From NCBI GenBank assembly GCA_022865885.1, contig JALHSQ010000134.1, positions 79,211 to 143,210 on the forward strand: a DNA stretch of 64,000 nt. Direction: 5' to 3'. Numbering within the stretch: position 1 is the stretch's first letter; each line of letters begins with the position of its first letter. A model generated the notes under the pieces. That model was not told the DNA's origin, did not search any database, and was given only the letters and a program-made list of their open reading frames with translations. Both the position numbers and the translations under genes were made by a program. Below are positions 1 through 7,397 of the stretch, piece by piece. This stretch comes from Candidatus Bathyarchaeota archaeon (GTDB taxonomy: Archaea > Thermoproteota > Bathyarchaeia > Bathyarchaeales > Bathycorpusculaceae).

Positions 1-562
1 AGGGCACGTTTTCGCAATTGGGCAGAAGAGGTTCAAAGTAACGTCTATATGTTCGTCCAGTGACGGAGAGACTTCCAAAGCTTAGCCCATGAAAGGACCC
101 GTCGGCATAGACGAGTCTTTTCTTTCCGGTAGATGCACGGGCGGTCTTTAACGCTATTTCAACTGCCTCTGCTCCTCCACTGCCGAAACACGAGATATTG
201 GGGTTGCCCGGAAGGATTCTGTGAAGATTTTCAGCCAAAGCCCCGACCAGCGGATGGATACCAACAATGAAAGAAAGAATTGTTGGCAGATTGGCGGCTT
301 GTTGTACGGCAGTAAGTACTTCTGTCGGGTTATGTCCGAGGCTAAGAGCACCATATCCTGCAGTGAAATCGAGGTATTCCTCGCCCTGCTCGTCAAAGAT
401 ACGGGTTCCCTCCGCTTTCACAAACCGCTTATCAGTGTTATACAGCTTAAGGATCCTAGCCTCTATGGGGCTAACGTGTTTGGAGAACCTCTCTACCATC
501 TGACGTTGGCTTGAAGCCAAAGCCTCTTCAAGCGTGATTAAATCTGTCTCTTGAATCTTCAA
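1..562 (-). CDS. Class III (PLP-dependent) aminotransferase, N-terminal part, cut by window edge
   Basis: The minus strand reads openly from a TTG at 560-562 to the window edge, about 187 residues. The translation has the class III aminotransferase N-terminal pattern: a domain around DEQGEEYLDFTAGYG, then LGHNP, then the cofactor-phosphate loop FGSGGAEAVEIALKTAR and SFHGLSFG. This family (acetylornithine, GABA, putrescine and lysine aminotransferases) moves amino groups between an omega-amine or amino acid and a keto acid in the cytosol. The catalytic lysine lies in the missing C-terminal part, so the substrate cannot be told. The TTG start gives the full N-terminal helix and has GGAAG about ten bases upstream. 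An ATG at 497-499 is the alternative. The class is clear; the exact function is open. Confidence 0.85.
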   Translation of the reverse strand, partial: MKIQETDLITLEEALASSQRQMVERFSKHVSPIEARILKLYNTDKRFVKAEGTRIFDEQGEEYLDFTAGYGALSLGHNPTEVLTAVQQAANLPTILSFIVGIHPLVGALAENLHRILPGNPNISCFGSGGAEAVEIALKTARASTGKKRLVYADGSFHGLSFGSLSVTGRTYRRYFEPLLPNCENVP

Positions 563-679
563 TCTGCAACAACTTCCAAAATGCTTCTAGAAAGAAATTG
601 CCGTGGAACACAGATAAAACTATCGCGCACGCGAACATCAGCTTCCCTTCTCCAGAATAGGTATGCCTTTGTCTGCATC

Positions 680-840
680 AAGAACACGCTAAGATACATC
701 ACGTGATCAACTTCGAGTCAGAAGAATACACATGCAAGGCAGTGTCAACCTCCAAGGAAGCTTCAGAGCTTGTAGAAGCTGGCTTCCAATACGTCTGCAC
801 AACGCCCGAAAACGCAACGCTCTTTAGGAAAAGGAAATAA
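680..840 (+). pseudogene. Remnant of tyrosine recombinase (integrase) C-terminus
   Basis: The frame ending in TAA at 838-840 encodes an integrase tail (INFESEEYTCK, then a glycine-tyrosine-valine segment, ending LFRKRK). It closely resembles a second remnant at 63078-63296, which ends in the same LFRKRK. The upstream active-site piece IKNTLRYI, with the candidate catalytic tyrosine, is in a different frame, so there is a one-base frameshift near 707-712. Homology stops abruptly near 680, so everything before the C-terminal helix is gone. It ends 28 bases before a tRNA-Gly gene, a usual integration neighbourhood. It is a dead scar of a mobile element. Confidence 0.7.
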
Positions 841-868
841 GGAAAAGAATACCCTAGTCCCTCCCAGA

Positions 869-946
869 GCGGTCGTAGTCTAGCCTGGACTAGGACATCA
901 GCCTGCCACGCTGACGACCCGGGTTCAAATCTCGGCGACCGCACCA
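869..946 (+). tRNA. tRNA-Gly (GCC)
   Basis: The cloverleaf can be drawn by hand. The acceptor GCGGTCG (869-875) pairs with CGACCGC (936-942). The D arm is 878-896. The anticodon stem TCAGC/GCTGA (898-902, 910-914) holds the loop CTGCCAC with anticodon GCC at 905-907. The T arm is 919-935 with loop TTCAAAT. The discriminator is A943, and CCA (944-946) is encoded. No intron is present. An integrase remnant lies just upstream. Confidence 0.95.
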
Positions 947-1196
947 CATTCCTTGTTCAAGGAGAAACCGTGTTTTTGACTTGCTATTGATGAAGAGTTG
1001 CCAGACTGGTTACATGGTCTTATCAAATCTGCAATGCCTGAAATTCCATTCTCAACCCTGAGGTCGCGTATGTTCCATTATCTTTTCATGCGCGACTAAG
1101 AAGAAGGATTGGAGACAAAATCATTGACACGCGAATTCGCGCTAGGTGCTTTGGAGCGAGATCTGGAGCCTCTTTTGCTACTGTTCCAATGGGACG

Positions 1197-1853
1197 TCAA
1201 TCAATGTACTCTGTCGGATCATCTATCTTTGCTTCCTTGAAGGCGTTCTTTCTGTTCATGCATGACTCGCATCTTCCACAATGCTTTTCTTCGTTTCGAT
1301 AACAAGACCATGTGAGCTCAAAAGGAACTCCAAGCTGCTTTCCAATATTCAGTACTTCTGATTTCTGTAGGTTGCTGAAAGGAGCTTCAATTCGGATTTC
1401 CACACCTGTTCCCAGTCTGGCTGTATTCTCAAAAGACTTGTAGAATTCCTTCCTGCAGTCTGGGTAAAAACGATCGTCTGAGCCTTGTGCTCCATAGAAC
1501 ACTTCTGTGGCTCCGATCGAAATGGCGTAGGCAACTGCAACAGAGAGGAATATTGCATTTCTGAAGGGAACTATCATTGGTTGAGTGAAGGTTGGGGTTA
1601 GCTCGATATTCTTGTCACAAAGGGCAGTTACTCCAGCAAATACCTCTTTCAAAGATCTTAAGTCTGTGATCTTGATCGGGATGTCGAGCCTTCCAGCAAC
1701 GAGATTCGCACATTTGGCTTCTTTTTCTGCTATCTGGCCGTATTTGAAAGTCAAAGCGTGAACTTTGTAGCCTTGTTTCTTTGCCCAATATGCAACAACT
1801 GTGGAATCTGGTCCTCCACTTAGTACAACAATGCACTTGTTTGCCTTAGTCAA
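1197..1853 (-). CDS. queC: 7-cyano-7-deazaguanine (preQ0) synthase QueC
   Basis: 218 residues. QueC converts 7-carboxy-7-deazaguanine to preQ0 using ATP and ammonia. In archaea preQ0 is the precursor of archaeosine in tRNA. The N-terminus has the PP-loop SGGPDS at 12-17. The C-terminus has the zinc site C184, C192, C195, C198 (HCGRCESC), the family hallmark, and length is typical. The TTG start at 1851-1853 has GGAG six bases upstream, overlapping the end of the preceding queT, from which it is separated by three bases, so the two are translated from one message. Pairing with a QueT-type transporter suggests the cell both makes and imports deazapurines. Confidence 0.93.
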   Translation of the reverse strand: MTKANKCIVVLSGGPDSTVVAYWAKKQGYKVHALTFKYGQIAEKEAKCANLVAGRLDIPIKITDLRSLKEVFAGVTALCDKNIELTPTFTQPMIVPFRNAIFLSVAVAYAISIGATEVFYGAQGSDDRFYPDCRKEFYKSFENTARLGTGVEIRIEAPFSNLQKSEVLNIGKQLGVPFELTWSCYRNEEKHCGRCESCMNRKNAFKEAKIDDPTEYID

Positions 1854-1856
1854 AGC

Positions 1857-2336
1857 TTACTCCCACCATTTGAACCTTAACTCAATCATTTTGAAGACGA
1901 ATGCACCCATCAAGCATACCAATTGTTCACTGATCAGAAGGTAAGGAAACGTTGCCATCCATGATAGATTGAAAAGCTGGTTTAGCATCCAACTGACGCC
2001 TATGGGTACTATGATTGCAATGATTGCGCCTTCGATGAAGTAGTTTTTGTTGAATCTTTGGGCGACGACAAAGCCTATGATTCCCGCAGCTAAGCTTACT
2101 AGTGGCATGAAGACGAGTTCATACGGCCCAGAAAATGGACTGAAGAGATTTCCCACGACTACTCCTACAGCATAGCCTATGCTCAGGACCCATTTCTTGG
2201 CAATCGCCGGTCTAAGCACACCCGCAACCCTGAATTGCAGTGCGTAGAAAGATAATGGGGCAAAGAAATAGATCAATACTGCGTATAAAGATGCAAAGAT
2301 ACTTGCTAACGCTACGTCCTTAGTCTTTATTCTCAA
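1857..2336 (-). CDS. queT: QueT-type ECF transporter S component (deazapurine import)
   Basis: 159 residues, about five membrane segments. The N-terminal pattern (a hydrophobic helix, then APLSFYALQFRVAGVLRP) is typical of the QueT family, substrate-binding subunits of energy-coupling-factor transporters for queuosine or archaeosine precursors such as preQ0 and preQ1. It sits first in a two-gene unit with queC, which supports the substrate. The start is TTG at 2334-2336: an in-frame TGA lies just upstream, and GGAGG (2344-2348) is seven bases before the TTG. A nearer ATG is out of frame. The ATPase and T subunits are not in the window, so a shared ECF module elsewhere is expected. Confidence 0.85.
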   Translation of the reverse strand: MRIKTKDVALASIFASLYAVLIYFFAPLSFYALQFRVAGVLRPAIAKKWVLSIGYAVGVVVGNLFSPFSGPYELVFMPLVSLAAGIIGFVVAQRFNKNYFIEGAIIAIIVPIGVSWMLNQLFNLSWMATFPYLLISEQLVCLMGAFVFKMIELRFKWWE

Positions 2337-2343
2337 TTTTCAT

Positions 2344-2397
2344 CCTCCTACTCCGGGGTTTATGTTGGCGGAACGGGTGGAGGCCCACTCACCCGCC
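2344..2397 (-). promoter_or_regulatory. Structured 5' leader of queT-queC, possible SD-sequestering switch
   Basis: On the minus strand the leader has two competing helices: CGGGTG with CACCCG (2390-2395 with 2374-2379), and GGCGG with CCGCC (2393-2397 with 2367-2371). A CCTCC stretch (2379-2383) can pair with the GGAGG ribosome binding site (2344-2348) of queT. An A/T-rich element near 2424-2432 could be the TATA box, giving a leader of about 60-70 bases. Mutually exclusive pairings that involve the ribosome site are what a translational riboswitch needs. It does not match the preQ1-I consensus I know. The pairings are seen; the switch function is inferred. Confidence 0.4.
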
Positions 2398-2596
2398 ATT
2401 TCGTATTACCTGTTCAAACTTGCTCTTAAAAGCCTTTGGCACACATCGTGTACCTAGATTTTGATTAAACCTCAGAACTTGTTGAATCAGTCTCAATCGA
2501 TGATGTAACTGGCATGGAGAGACGCAGAATAGCGCGTGCTAGGTTGGAACGCTCTTCAGTTTTGTCTTAGCTTTTTTCTTATTTCTGGTAGTATTT

Positions 2597-3334
2597 TCAC
2601 TTGATTGCGTTGGTTTGTATGCACTTTGGAAGCAAATCCTGAAGCTCGCAAACATCGTTTGCAACCAAGTCCGGTTCTTGGTTACTCTGGCGTAAGTCTT
2701 CGAAGGTGTAGAACTGTGATGGGACAAAAACCGTTTTCATACCAGTGGTTTTGGCGCCTTTAATGTCTTCCAACGGGCTGTCTCCAATATACACGGTTTC
2801 TTCTGCTTTTGCTTGCAGTCTTCTCAAGGCTTCTTTGAAGATCTTGGTGTTAGGCTTGCGCCAACCTGTTTCTTCAGAGATCAAGATGGCGTTGAAATAT
2901 CTGTTTATTTCCAGTTTTCTGAGTGCTGCATGGATGACTGGTGCGTAGGTGAAGTTGGATATTAACCCTAGTCGATGGTCAGTTGAGGTTTCTCGCAGCA
3001 GTTCCTTTGCGCAAGGTCTCAGTTCGAGTGAGTCTATGTAGTCTTCAAAGAAAGCATTTACCGCAGTCTTTATGCGCACGTCTTCTGACTCAACGCTCAA
3101 ACCTAGGCAGTTGAGGGCGTCAGAAATCCAAACAGCATTAGTCACCTCAACCAATTCCTGATAACGTACAACCCGATACTTCTCATGCGCCTCCGTGTAT
3201 GCTTCGAGGAAACGTTCCTCACTGACGTCAAAACCCGATTCGACAATAGCCTTACCCAACTTCGCCTTTGAATCATCCATACTGTAGTTCCTGACGTTCG
3301 TTAGCGTGCCGATAAAGTCGAAGATCACTGCCAT
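2597..3334 (-). CDS. HAD-superfamily hydrolase (haloacid dehalogenase-like)
   Basis: 245 residues. The four HAD motifs are visible: nucleophile Asp6 in FDFIGTLT, a serine motif in LISNFTY, the lysine in GWRKPNTK, and the acidic motif YIGDSPLED. A helical cap lies between motifs I and II, as in subclass IA. The second aspartate of the phosphatase DxD motif is replaced by isoleucine. That aspartate is the general acid/base of typical HAD phosphatases, and its loss is usual in 2-haloacid dehalogenase-type members. The enzyme may therefore not be a plain phosphatase. It is monocistronic, upstream of the queT unit on the same strand. Substrate unknown. Confidence 0.85.
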   Translation of the reverse strand: MAVIFDFIGTLTNVRNYSMDDSKAKLGKAIVESGFDVSEERFLEAYTEAHEKYRVVRYQELVEVTNAVWISDALNCLGLSVESEDVRIKTAVNAFFEDYIDSLELRPCAKELLRETSTDHRLGLISNFTYAPVIHAALRKLEINRYFNAILISEETGWRKPNTKIFKEALRRLQAKAEETVYIGDSPLEDIKGAKTTGMKTVFVPSQFYTFEDLRQSNQEPDLVANDVCELQDLLPKCIQTNAIK

Positions 3335-3561
3335 GACCGGTGCCTCGCCTCAGTTTGATCCTTTCTTTCTCAGCTATTTTTCCGACGTCTTCTGCAATGC
3401 CTGTTCTCTAATAATAAGGCTTACGCGGAACATGTCCTTTTGGAACAGCAAGCGGCTCTCCCAATTGGCGGAGGAATTTGGAAAGAAGAGATATGCTGGA
3501 ATTCCGACGTCTTCATTTTCCCATAATCCGGTTTGCTCTTCTCGAAATCGCGAGAAGCACA

Positions 3562-3570
3562 CTTTATAAA
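3562..3570 (+). promoter_or_regulatory. TATA box for dph6
   Basis: CTTTATAAA lies about 58 bases before the dph6 ATG, placing transcription start near 3591 with a leader of about 30 bases. Immediately upstream, TTCTCG (3539-3544) and CGAGAA (3551-3556) form an inverted repeat that could be an operator. No credible gene lies between 3335 and 3624. Confidence 0.55.
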
Positions 3571-3624
3571 CTCGTCAACAGCAACACATTCAACGAACTA
3601 TGCAAGCGCTAGGCACTGAACACC

Positions 3625-4305
3625 ATGAAACTCGGAGTTCTGTTTTCAGGCGGCAAAGATTCGAGTTTGGCTCTGTTCAAAGCACAAGAGTCGCATGACG
3701 TTGTCTGCTTGATAAGCGTGTTTTCTAAAAACAAGGAAAGCTACATGTTTCACGTCCCAAACATCGAGTTAACCAAGCTGCAGGCTAGAGCCATAGGATT
3801 ACCTCTCATTCAGAAAACAACAAAAGGCGAAAAGGAAAAAGAGCTTAATGATCTAGAAAAGGCTATCCTTCTTGCCAAAGAAAGATACTACATCGAAGGC
3901 ATCGTTACAGGAGCAATAGAATCCGTCTACCAATCAACCAGGATCCAGAGGATTTGTGAAGATCTCGACCTATCGTGCCTCAATCCTTTGTGGAAGAAAG
4001 ACCAGATAGGGCTTCTGAAGGAACTCGTTCAAAAGGGCTTCAAGGTCATCATTTCAGGAGTCTTTGCCTATCCATTGGACGAGAGCTACCTCGGCAAACT
4101 GATCGACAGTAAAATGGTTGAAAGGCTGAAGCTAGTCTCTGAGAAATACCGCTTGAGTCCTGCAGGAGAGGGAGGAGAATTCGAAACAACTGTCCTAGAT
4201 GCTCCATTTTTCAAAAGAAGAATAGAGATAATGGATTACGAAATCTCTTACAAAGACAACTGCGGAGTTTTCGACATAAGAAAGGCAAGACTGACTGAAA
4301 AATGA
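3625..4305 (+). CDS. dph6: Diphthine--ammonia ligase family protein (Dph6)
   Basis: 226 residues. Dph6 performs the final amidation of diphthine to diphthamide on the histidine of elongation factor 2, using ATP and ammonia. The PP-loop SGGKDS is at 8-13. The family-specific C-terminal block GEGGEFETTVLDAP (about 183-196) is present. Length is normal for the archaeal DUF71/MJ0570 type. The gene has its own TATA box and is followed by a gap before the permease gene, so it is probably monocistronic. Confidence 0.88.
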   Translation: MKLGVLFSGGKDSSLALFKAQESHDVVCLISVFSKNKESYMFHVPNIELTKLQARAIGLPLIQKTTKGEKEKELNDLEKAILLAKERYYIEGIVTGAIESVYQSTRIQRICEDLDLSCLNPLWKKDQIGLLKELVQKGFKVIISGVFAYPLDESYLGKLIDSKMVERLKLVSEKYRLSPAGEGGEFETTVLDAPFFKRRIEIMDYEISYKDNCGVFDIRKARLTEK

Positions 4306-4375
4306 TGTTGACTAACAAAGGCCAAACTCACCATTAACTGACACTCAAGAGTAATTGAGAGTGGCTTTTGAAATG

Positions 4376-4384
4376 GTTAAATAT
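4376..4384 (+). promoter_or_regulatory. TATA box for the permease gene
   Basis: GTTAAATAT predicts a transcription start near 4406. That lies downstream of a possible TTG start at 4400, so it favours the ATG at 4421, which has GGGAG six bases before it. Confidence 0.5.
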
Positions 4385-4420
4385 GCACATATGTGAGACT
4401 TGTCAAGAAGGGAGATGGAA

Positions 4421-6115
4421 ATGCAGAGCAGAATCTTCTCGCTGGTGTCTTTGTTTGCCTTAGTCTTCATTGGGCTTGTCGCTTTTGTCATGCCTTGGTT
4501 TGGTCAATCTGTCTCGTTCAGATTTCTGCTGGCAATTTACCCGTTGCTTGTAATCCTTTTCGGCGTAGCCTTGCTGCGCCAGAGTGGCCTGACTATGGCT
4601 TTGGTCGGTCTGGTGACTACGATTCTGTTAGCGGTTTTTGAGTTTGGAACTCCAATTGAAGTAGCGTTAGGCGCATCAGCATATGGATTCGTGAAGAGCT
4701 TCGGAATATCCATTTCCGTTGCTGCAACGATGTTGATGATTTTTCTTATGCGGGAAACAGGCGCTCTAAGCACTGTGTCAAAGGTAATCAAGCAACAGGT
4801 TTTGGGTGACGAGATCAGAGCCTTATACATCGGGATAGGTTTCGGCTCTTTTCTCACCTGTTTAGGCGTAGTTACTCCTGCACTGTTTCCGCCTCTGCTA
4901 GTAACTATGGGTTTCAGTCCAACCGTTGCTGTCTCTATTGCTGTTCTCGGCTATGATCCGACAACCAGTTTCTCACTGCTCTCAATGCCAATTACCCTAC
5001 CAGTTGATGTCGGCAAAACAATTGGTATCATGATCAATCCGTTTGAGCTGGCCTTCAAGATAGCACTCTTTCTTCCGCTTATTTCGACTGGCTTTGCCTT
5101 TGCGATTCTGTGGCTTGTCGGGGGAAGACGTTCTATGCGGAAAGGTGCTGTTCCTGCTATGATATGTGGGTTAGCTTTGGCTCTTGCTTGTCTAGGAGCA
5201 ACTGGTTTAGACTACTTTACAGGAGTCGAGTATGTTCCTTTGCGGATTGTTGGCGTTGTTGCTGGACTGTGCTCCATGGTTTCGCTGTATGCTTATCAGA
5301 AACTACGGCACTCTTCAACGACCAAACAGAAGCCTGCCGATTATCCTACACGCAAAGAGATTCTTAGAAGCTTCTCCCCATGGATTATGTTGACAGTCTC
5401 GGCAGCAATCGTCAGCATTCAGCAAGTTAGCAGTTGGCTTTCCAACGTCCTTGGTAATGTGGAACAGATTTCGATTTTCGCAGATCAAACTGTCGATCTA
5501 GACTTGTTGTCTCAGATCTACACTTGGATCTTGTTTGCAGTCCTATTGTCGTTGGTGACACTTCGACCAACGAGGAAACAGGTCAAAGACGCAACCCATG
5601 TTTGGCTCAAACGGTTTGCTGAGCCTTTTCTAGCATACAGCCTTTACTTCTCCATTGCTTTTGTCATGGCCTATTCCGCTCGGACAATCGTAAATGGAGT
5701 TTTGGAGCCTTCACTTCTCTACAACGAACTCAACATGAACGTTATTCTGGGATCAACATTGGCTGCAGTTTTTGGAGCAGGTTTCATTTTCGTTGGGGCT
5801 TCTCTTGGTCTTTTCGGAGCAATCGTTGGAGGGTCAGAAACCAGTTCAAACGTGTTATTTCTCAAGATTCAAAAGACGGCGGCAGACAGCATTGGACTTG
5901 GCAATGCTGGCTTTGTAACTGTCTATAGCGGTCATGCTGTCGCAGGCGGCATAGCGAGCTCTGTGACACCGGCAAAGATCAATAATGCCGTAGTCACAAT
6001 TGGAGAGACACATGACACTGAGTCGTTGATAATGCGGAAGCATCTGGTTGTTGCTGTGATCTTGACGATAGCTACAGGAATACTGACCGGCGTTCTCGTG
6101 AGCTTAGGCATCTAG
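4421..6115 (+). CDS. L-lactate permease family transporter
   Basis: 564 residues, with about 12-14 hydrophobic segments throughout, as in the LctP family of lactate/glycolate:proton symporters. Family-like features are the N-terminal helices, a segment around FGSFLTCLGVVTPALFPP, and a C-terminal half with GAIVGGSETSSNVLF and GHAVAGGIASSVTPAKI. Such carriers bring 2-hydroxy acids across the cytoplasmic membrane. The start is chosen from GGGAG at 4410-4414 and the TATA position; TTG at 4400 and ATG at 4415 are in frame. No lactate dehydrogenase is next to it, so the substrate is inferred from the family only. Confidence 0.85.
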   Translation: MQSRIFSLVSLFALVFIGLVAFVMPWFGQSVSFRFLLAIYPLLVILFGVALLRQSGLTMALVGLVTTILLAVFEFGTPIEVALGASAYGFVKSFGISISVAATMLMIFLMRETGALSTVSKVIKQQVLGDEIRALYIGIGFGSFLTCLGVVTPALFPPLLVTMGFSPTVAVSIAVLGYDPTTSFSLLSMPITLPVDVGKTIGIMINPFELAFKIALFLPLISTGFAFAILWLVGGRRSMRKGAVPAMICGLALALACLGATGLDYFTGVEYVPLRIVGVVAGLCSMVSLYAYQKLRHSSTTKQKPADYPTRKEILRSFSPWIMLTVSAAIVSIQQVSSWLSNVLGNVEQISIFADQTVDLDLLSQIYTWILFAVLLSLVTLRPTRKQVKDATHVWLKRFAEPFLAYSLYFSIAFVMAYSARTIVNGVLEPSLLYNELNMNVILGSTLAAVFGAGFIFVGASLGLFGAIVGGSETSSNVLFLKIQKTAADSIGLGNAGFVTVYSGHAVAGGIASSVTPAKINNAVVTIGETHDTESLIMRKHLVVAVILTIATGILTGVLVSLGI

Positions 6116-6177
6116 GCACATTTGTCCCACCTAATCTGGTCAGTTTATCTTTTGCACTAAGATGAAGTGTCTAATGA

Positions 6178-6900
6178 TCAGATTTCCGTCGCTATCTTCT
6201 CCATTTTCCTCGCGAATCCTGTTTTCAGCAGTCTGTCAACATTTCCCATTGATTCTTCTATCTTTGAGTCATACGGAATTTTACCTAGATAAACCAAGCC
6301 TAGTTTCAGGGTCTGCCCTTGTATCGTTTCCAATTGATCCATTTTCATGTTTTCAACGAGTCCGACGATTGGAATTCCCAATTCCTTCAGCAGAGTAGTG
6401 AGCTTCTTTACGGTTTCAAAAGCAAGCTGCGAGGGTGTTGTGACTACAAGAAACTTTGTTCTCTTCAAGAATCTAATCAGATCGAGAGTCGCATCGCCTA
6501 TTCCAGGCGGCATGTCTAATATCAGGTAGTCGAGTTCTCCCCATCGTGTGATTGACAGCAGTTCTAAGAGGACGTTCGACGTGTCTGCGCCTCTTAATGG
6601 TGTGGCATAGTCACTCGTGTAGTAGATTATCGACATATATTCGAGGCCTTCGAATTTGGGTGGAATTATGCCTTTTTCTTCTTTCGGCTGTAACCCTTTT
6701 ATGCCCAATATGATATGTGTGGACGGGCTTGTGAAATCCAAGTCAAACAAGCCAACCCTGCAACCTTTTCTTGCCAGCGTCAATGCTAGTGTTGATGCGA
6801 CTAGGCTCTTGCCCACGCCTCCTTTGCCGCTTGAAACTGCAACTATGTTACGTATGGTTCTCATTCTCTCTTCTATTATGCTAACTCGAGGATCGACCAA
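6178..6900 (-). CDS. ATPase-type HypB-like protein (Mrp/MinD-family P-loop ATPase)
   Basis: 240 residues. The deviant Walker A GKGGVGKS is at 25-32, followed by the switch FDLDFTSPS and the Walker B-like LILDMPPG: the Mrp/MinD/NBP35 fold. The CxxC found near the C-terminus of Fe-S scaffold Mrp proteins is absent (the region reads VENMKMDQLE). It follows hypA by three bases. In Thermococcus kodakarensis an ATPase-type HypB of this family works with HypA in nickel insertion into [NiFe] hydrogenase. That precedent plus the gene pairing suggests the same role here, replacing the GTPase HypB. TTG start, with GGAGCG overlapping the hypA end. Confidence 0.75.
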   Translation of the reverse strand: MVDPRVSIIEERMRTIRNIVAVSSGKGGVGKSLVASTLALTLARKGCRVGLFDLDFTSPSTHIILGIKGLQPKEEKGIIPPKFEGLEYMSIIYYTSDYATPLRGADTSNVLLELLSITRWGELDYLILDMPPGIGDATLDLIRFLKRTKFLVVTTPSQLAFETVKKLTTLLKELGIPIVGLVENMKMDQLETIQGQTLKLGLVYLGKIPYDSKIEESMGNVDRLLKTGFARKMEKIATEI

Positions 6901-6903
6901 AAT

Positions 6904-7302
6904 TCACTTCGCTCCTTTGATGGTTTCAAGCCAGACACCGCGCCCTTCTAACACTTCAAAATCTGGGCTGCCACATTTTGGACATTTGATGTATGTGTGT
7001 GCCACTTCGGGGACAAAATGTATTGCTTCTGCGATGCTCGCGTCTAATGTCTCCTTGCTGAAATACCATTGGTGATCGCAGGCTCTGCACTTCATTTTTG
7101 CTTTCGCCTTTTCTATATTGAATTCTGCATTCTTGAGAACTTCGGACCTTAGTTGTGATAGTGCAAATTCCAGTATCTCCTGCTCGATGCCCTGCAATTC
7201 GCCGACTCTTATTTTCACTTCTTTGACTTTCTTCAATCCTTCCTTCTTGGCTATTTGAGAAGCCGCGGCGACTATTGCTTCAGCCAAAGCCCATTCATGC
7301 AT
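6904..7302 (-). CDS. hypA: Hydrogenase nickel-incorporation protein HypA
   Basis: 132 residues. HypA delivers nickel to the large subunit precursor of [NiFe] hydrogenase. The protein must begin Met-His-Glu because the amino terminus and His2 bind nickel; this fixes the start at ATG 7300-7302, with AGGTG six bases before, rather than the upstream GTG at 7311. The zinc site is C72/C75 and C107/C110, with a long insertion between the pairs as in Thermococcales HypA. That is consistent with partnership with the ATPase-type HypB encoded next. Confidence 0.93.
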   Translation of the reverse strand: MHEWALAEAIVAAASQIAKKEGLKKVKEVKIRVGELQGIEQEILEFALSQLRSEVLKNAEFNIEKAKAKMKCRACDHQWYFSKETLDASIAEAIHFVPEVAHTYIKCPKCGSPDFEVLEGRGVWLETIKGAK

Positions 7303-7397
7303 AGGAAGCACCTATCTCATTGAATCATTTAACAATATTGCAGAAACTGTTAGAACTCTGGAAGCTTGAAACGAAAAGCTCTCCCAAGATACCTTGG

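Noticed and set aside
154..514. Open frames on both strands in the first 500 bases
   Set aside because: They are shadows of the class III aminotransferase, whose frame shows clear family motifs.
986..1042. Possible C/D box guide RNA (TGATGAA ... CTGA)
   Set aside because: The outer boxes are present but C' and D' boxes and a terminal stem are not convincing.
3374..3562. 62-codon frame on the minus strand between the HAD and dph6 genes
   Set aside because: It starts within the dph6 TATA region, has no ribosome site and no recognisable domain.
7302..7311. HypA start at GTG 7311
   Set aside because: HypA needs Met-His at its amino terminus for nickel binding; ATG 7302 gives it.
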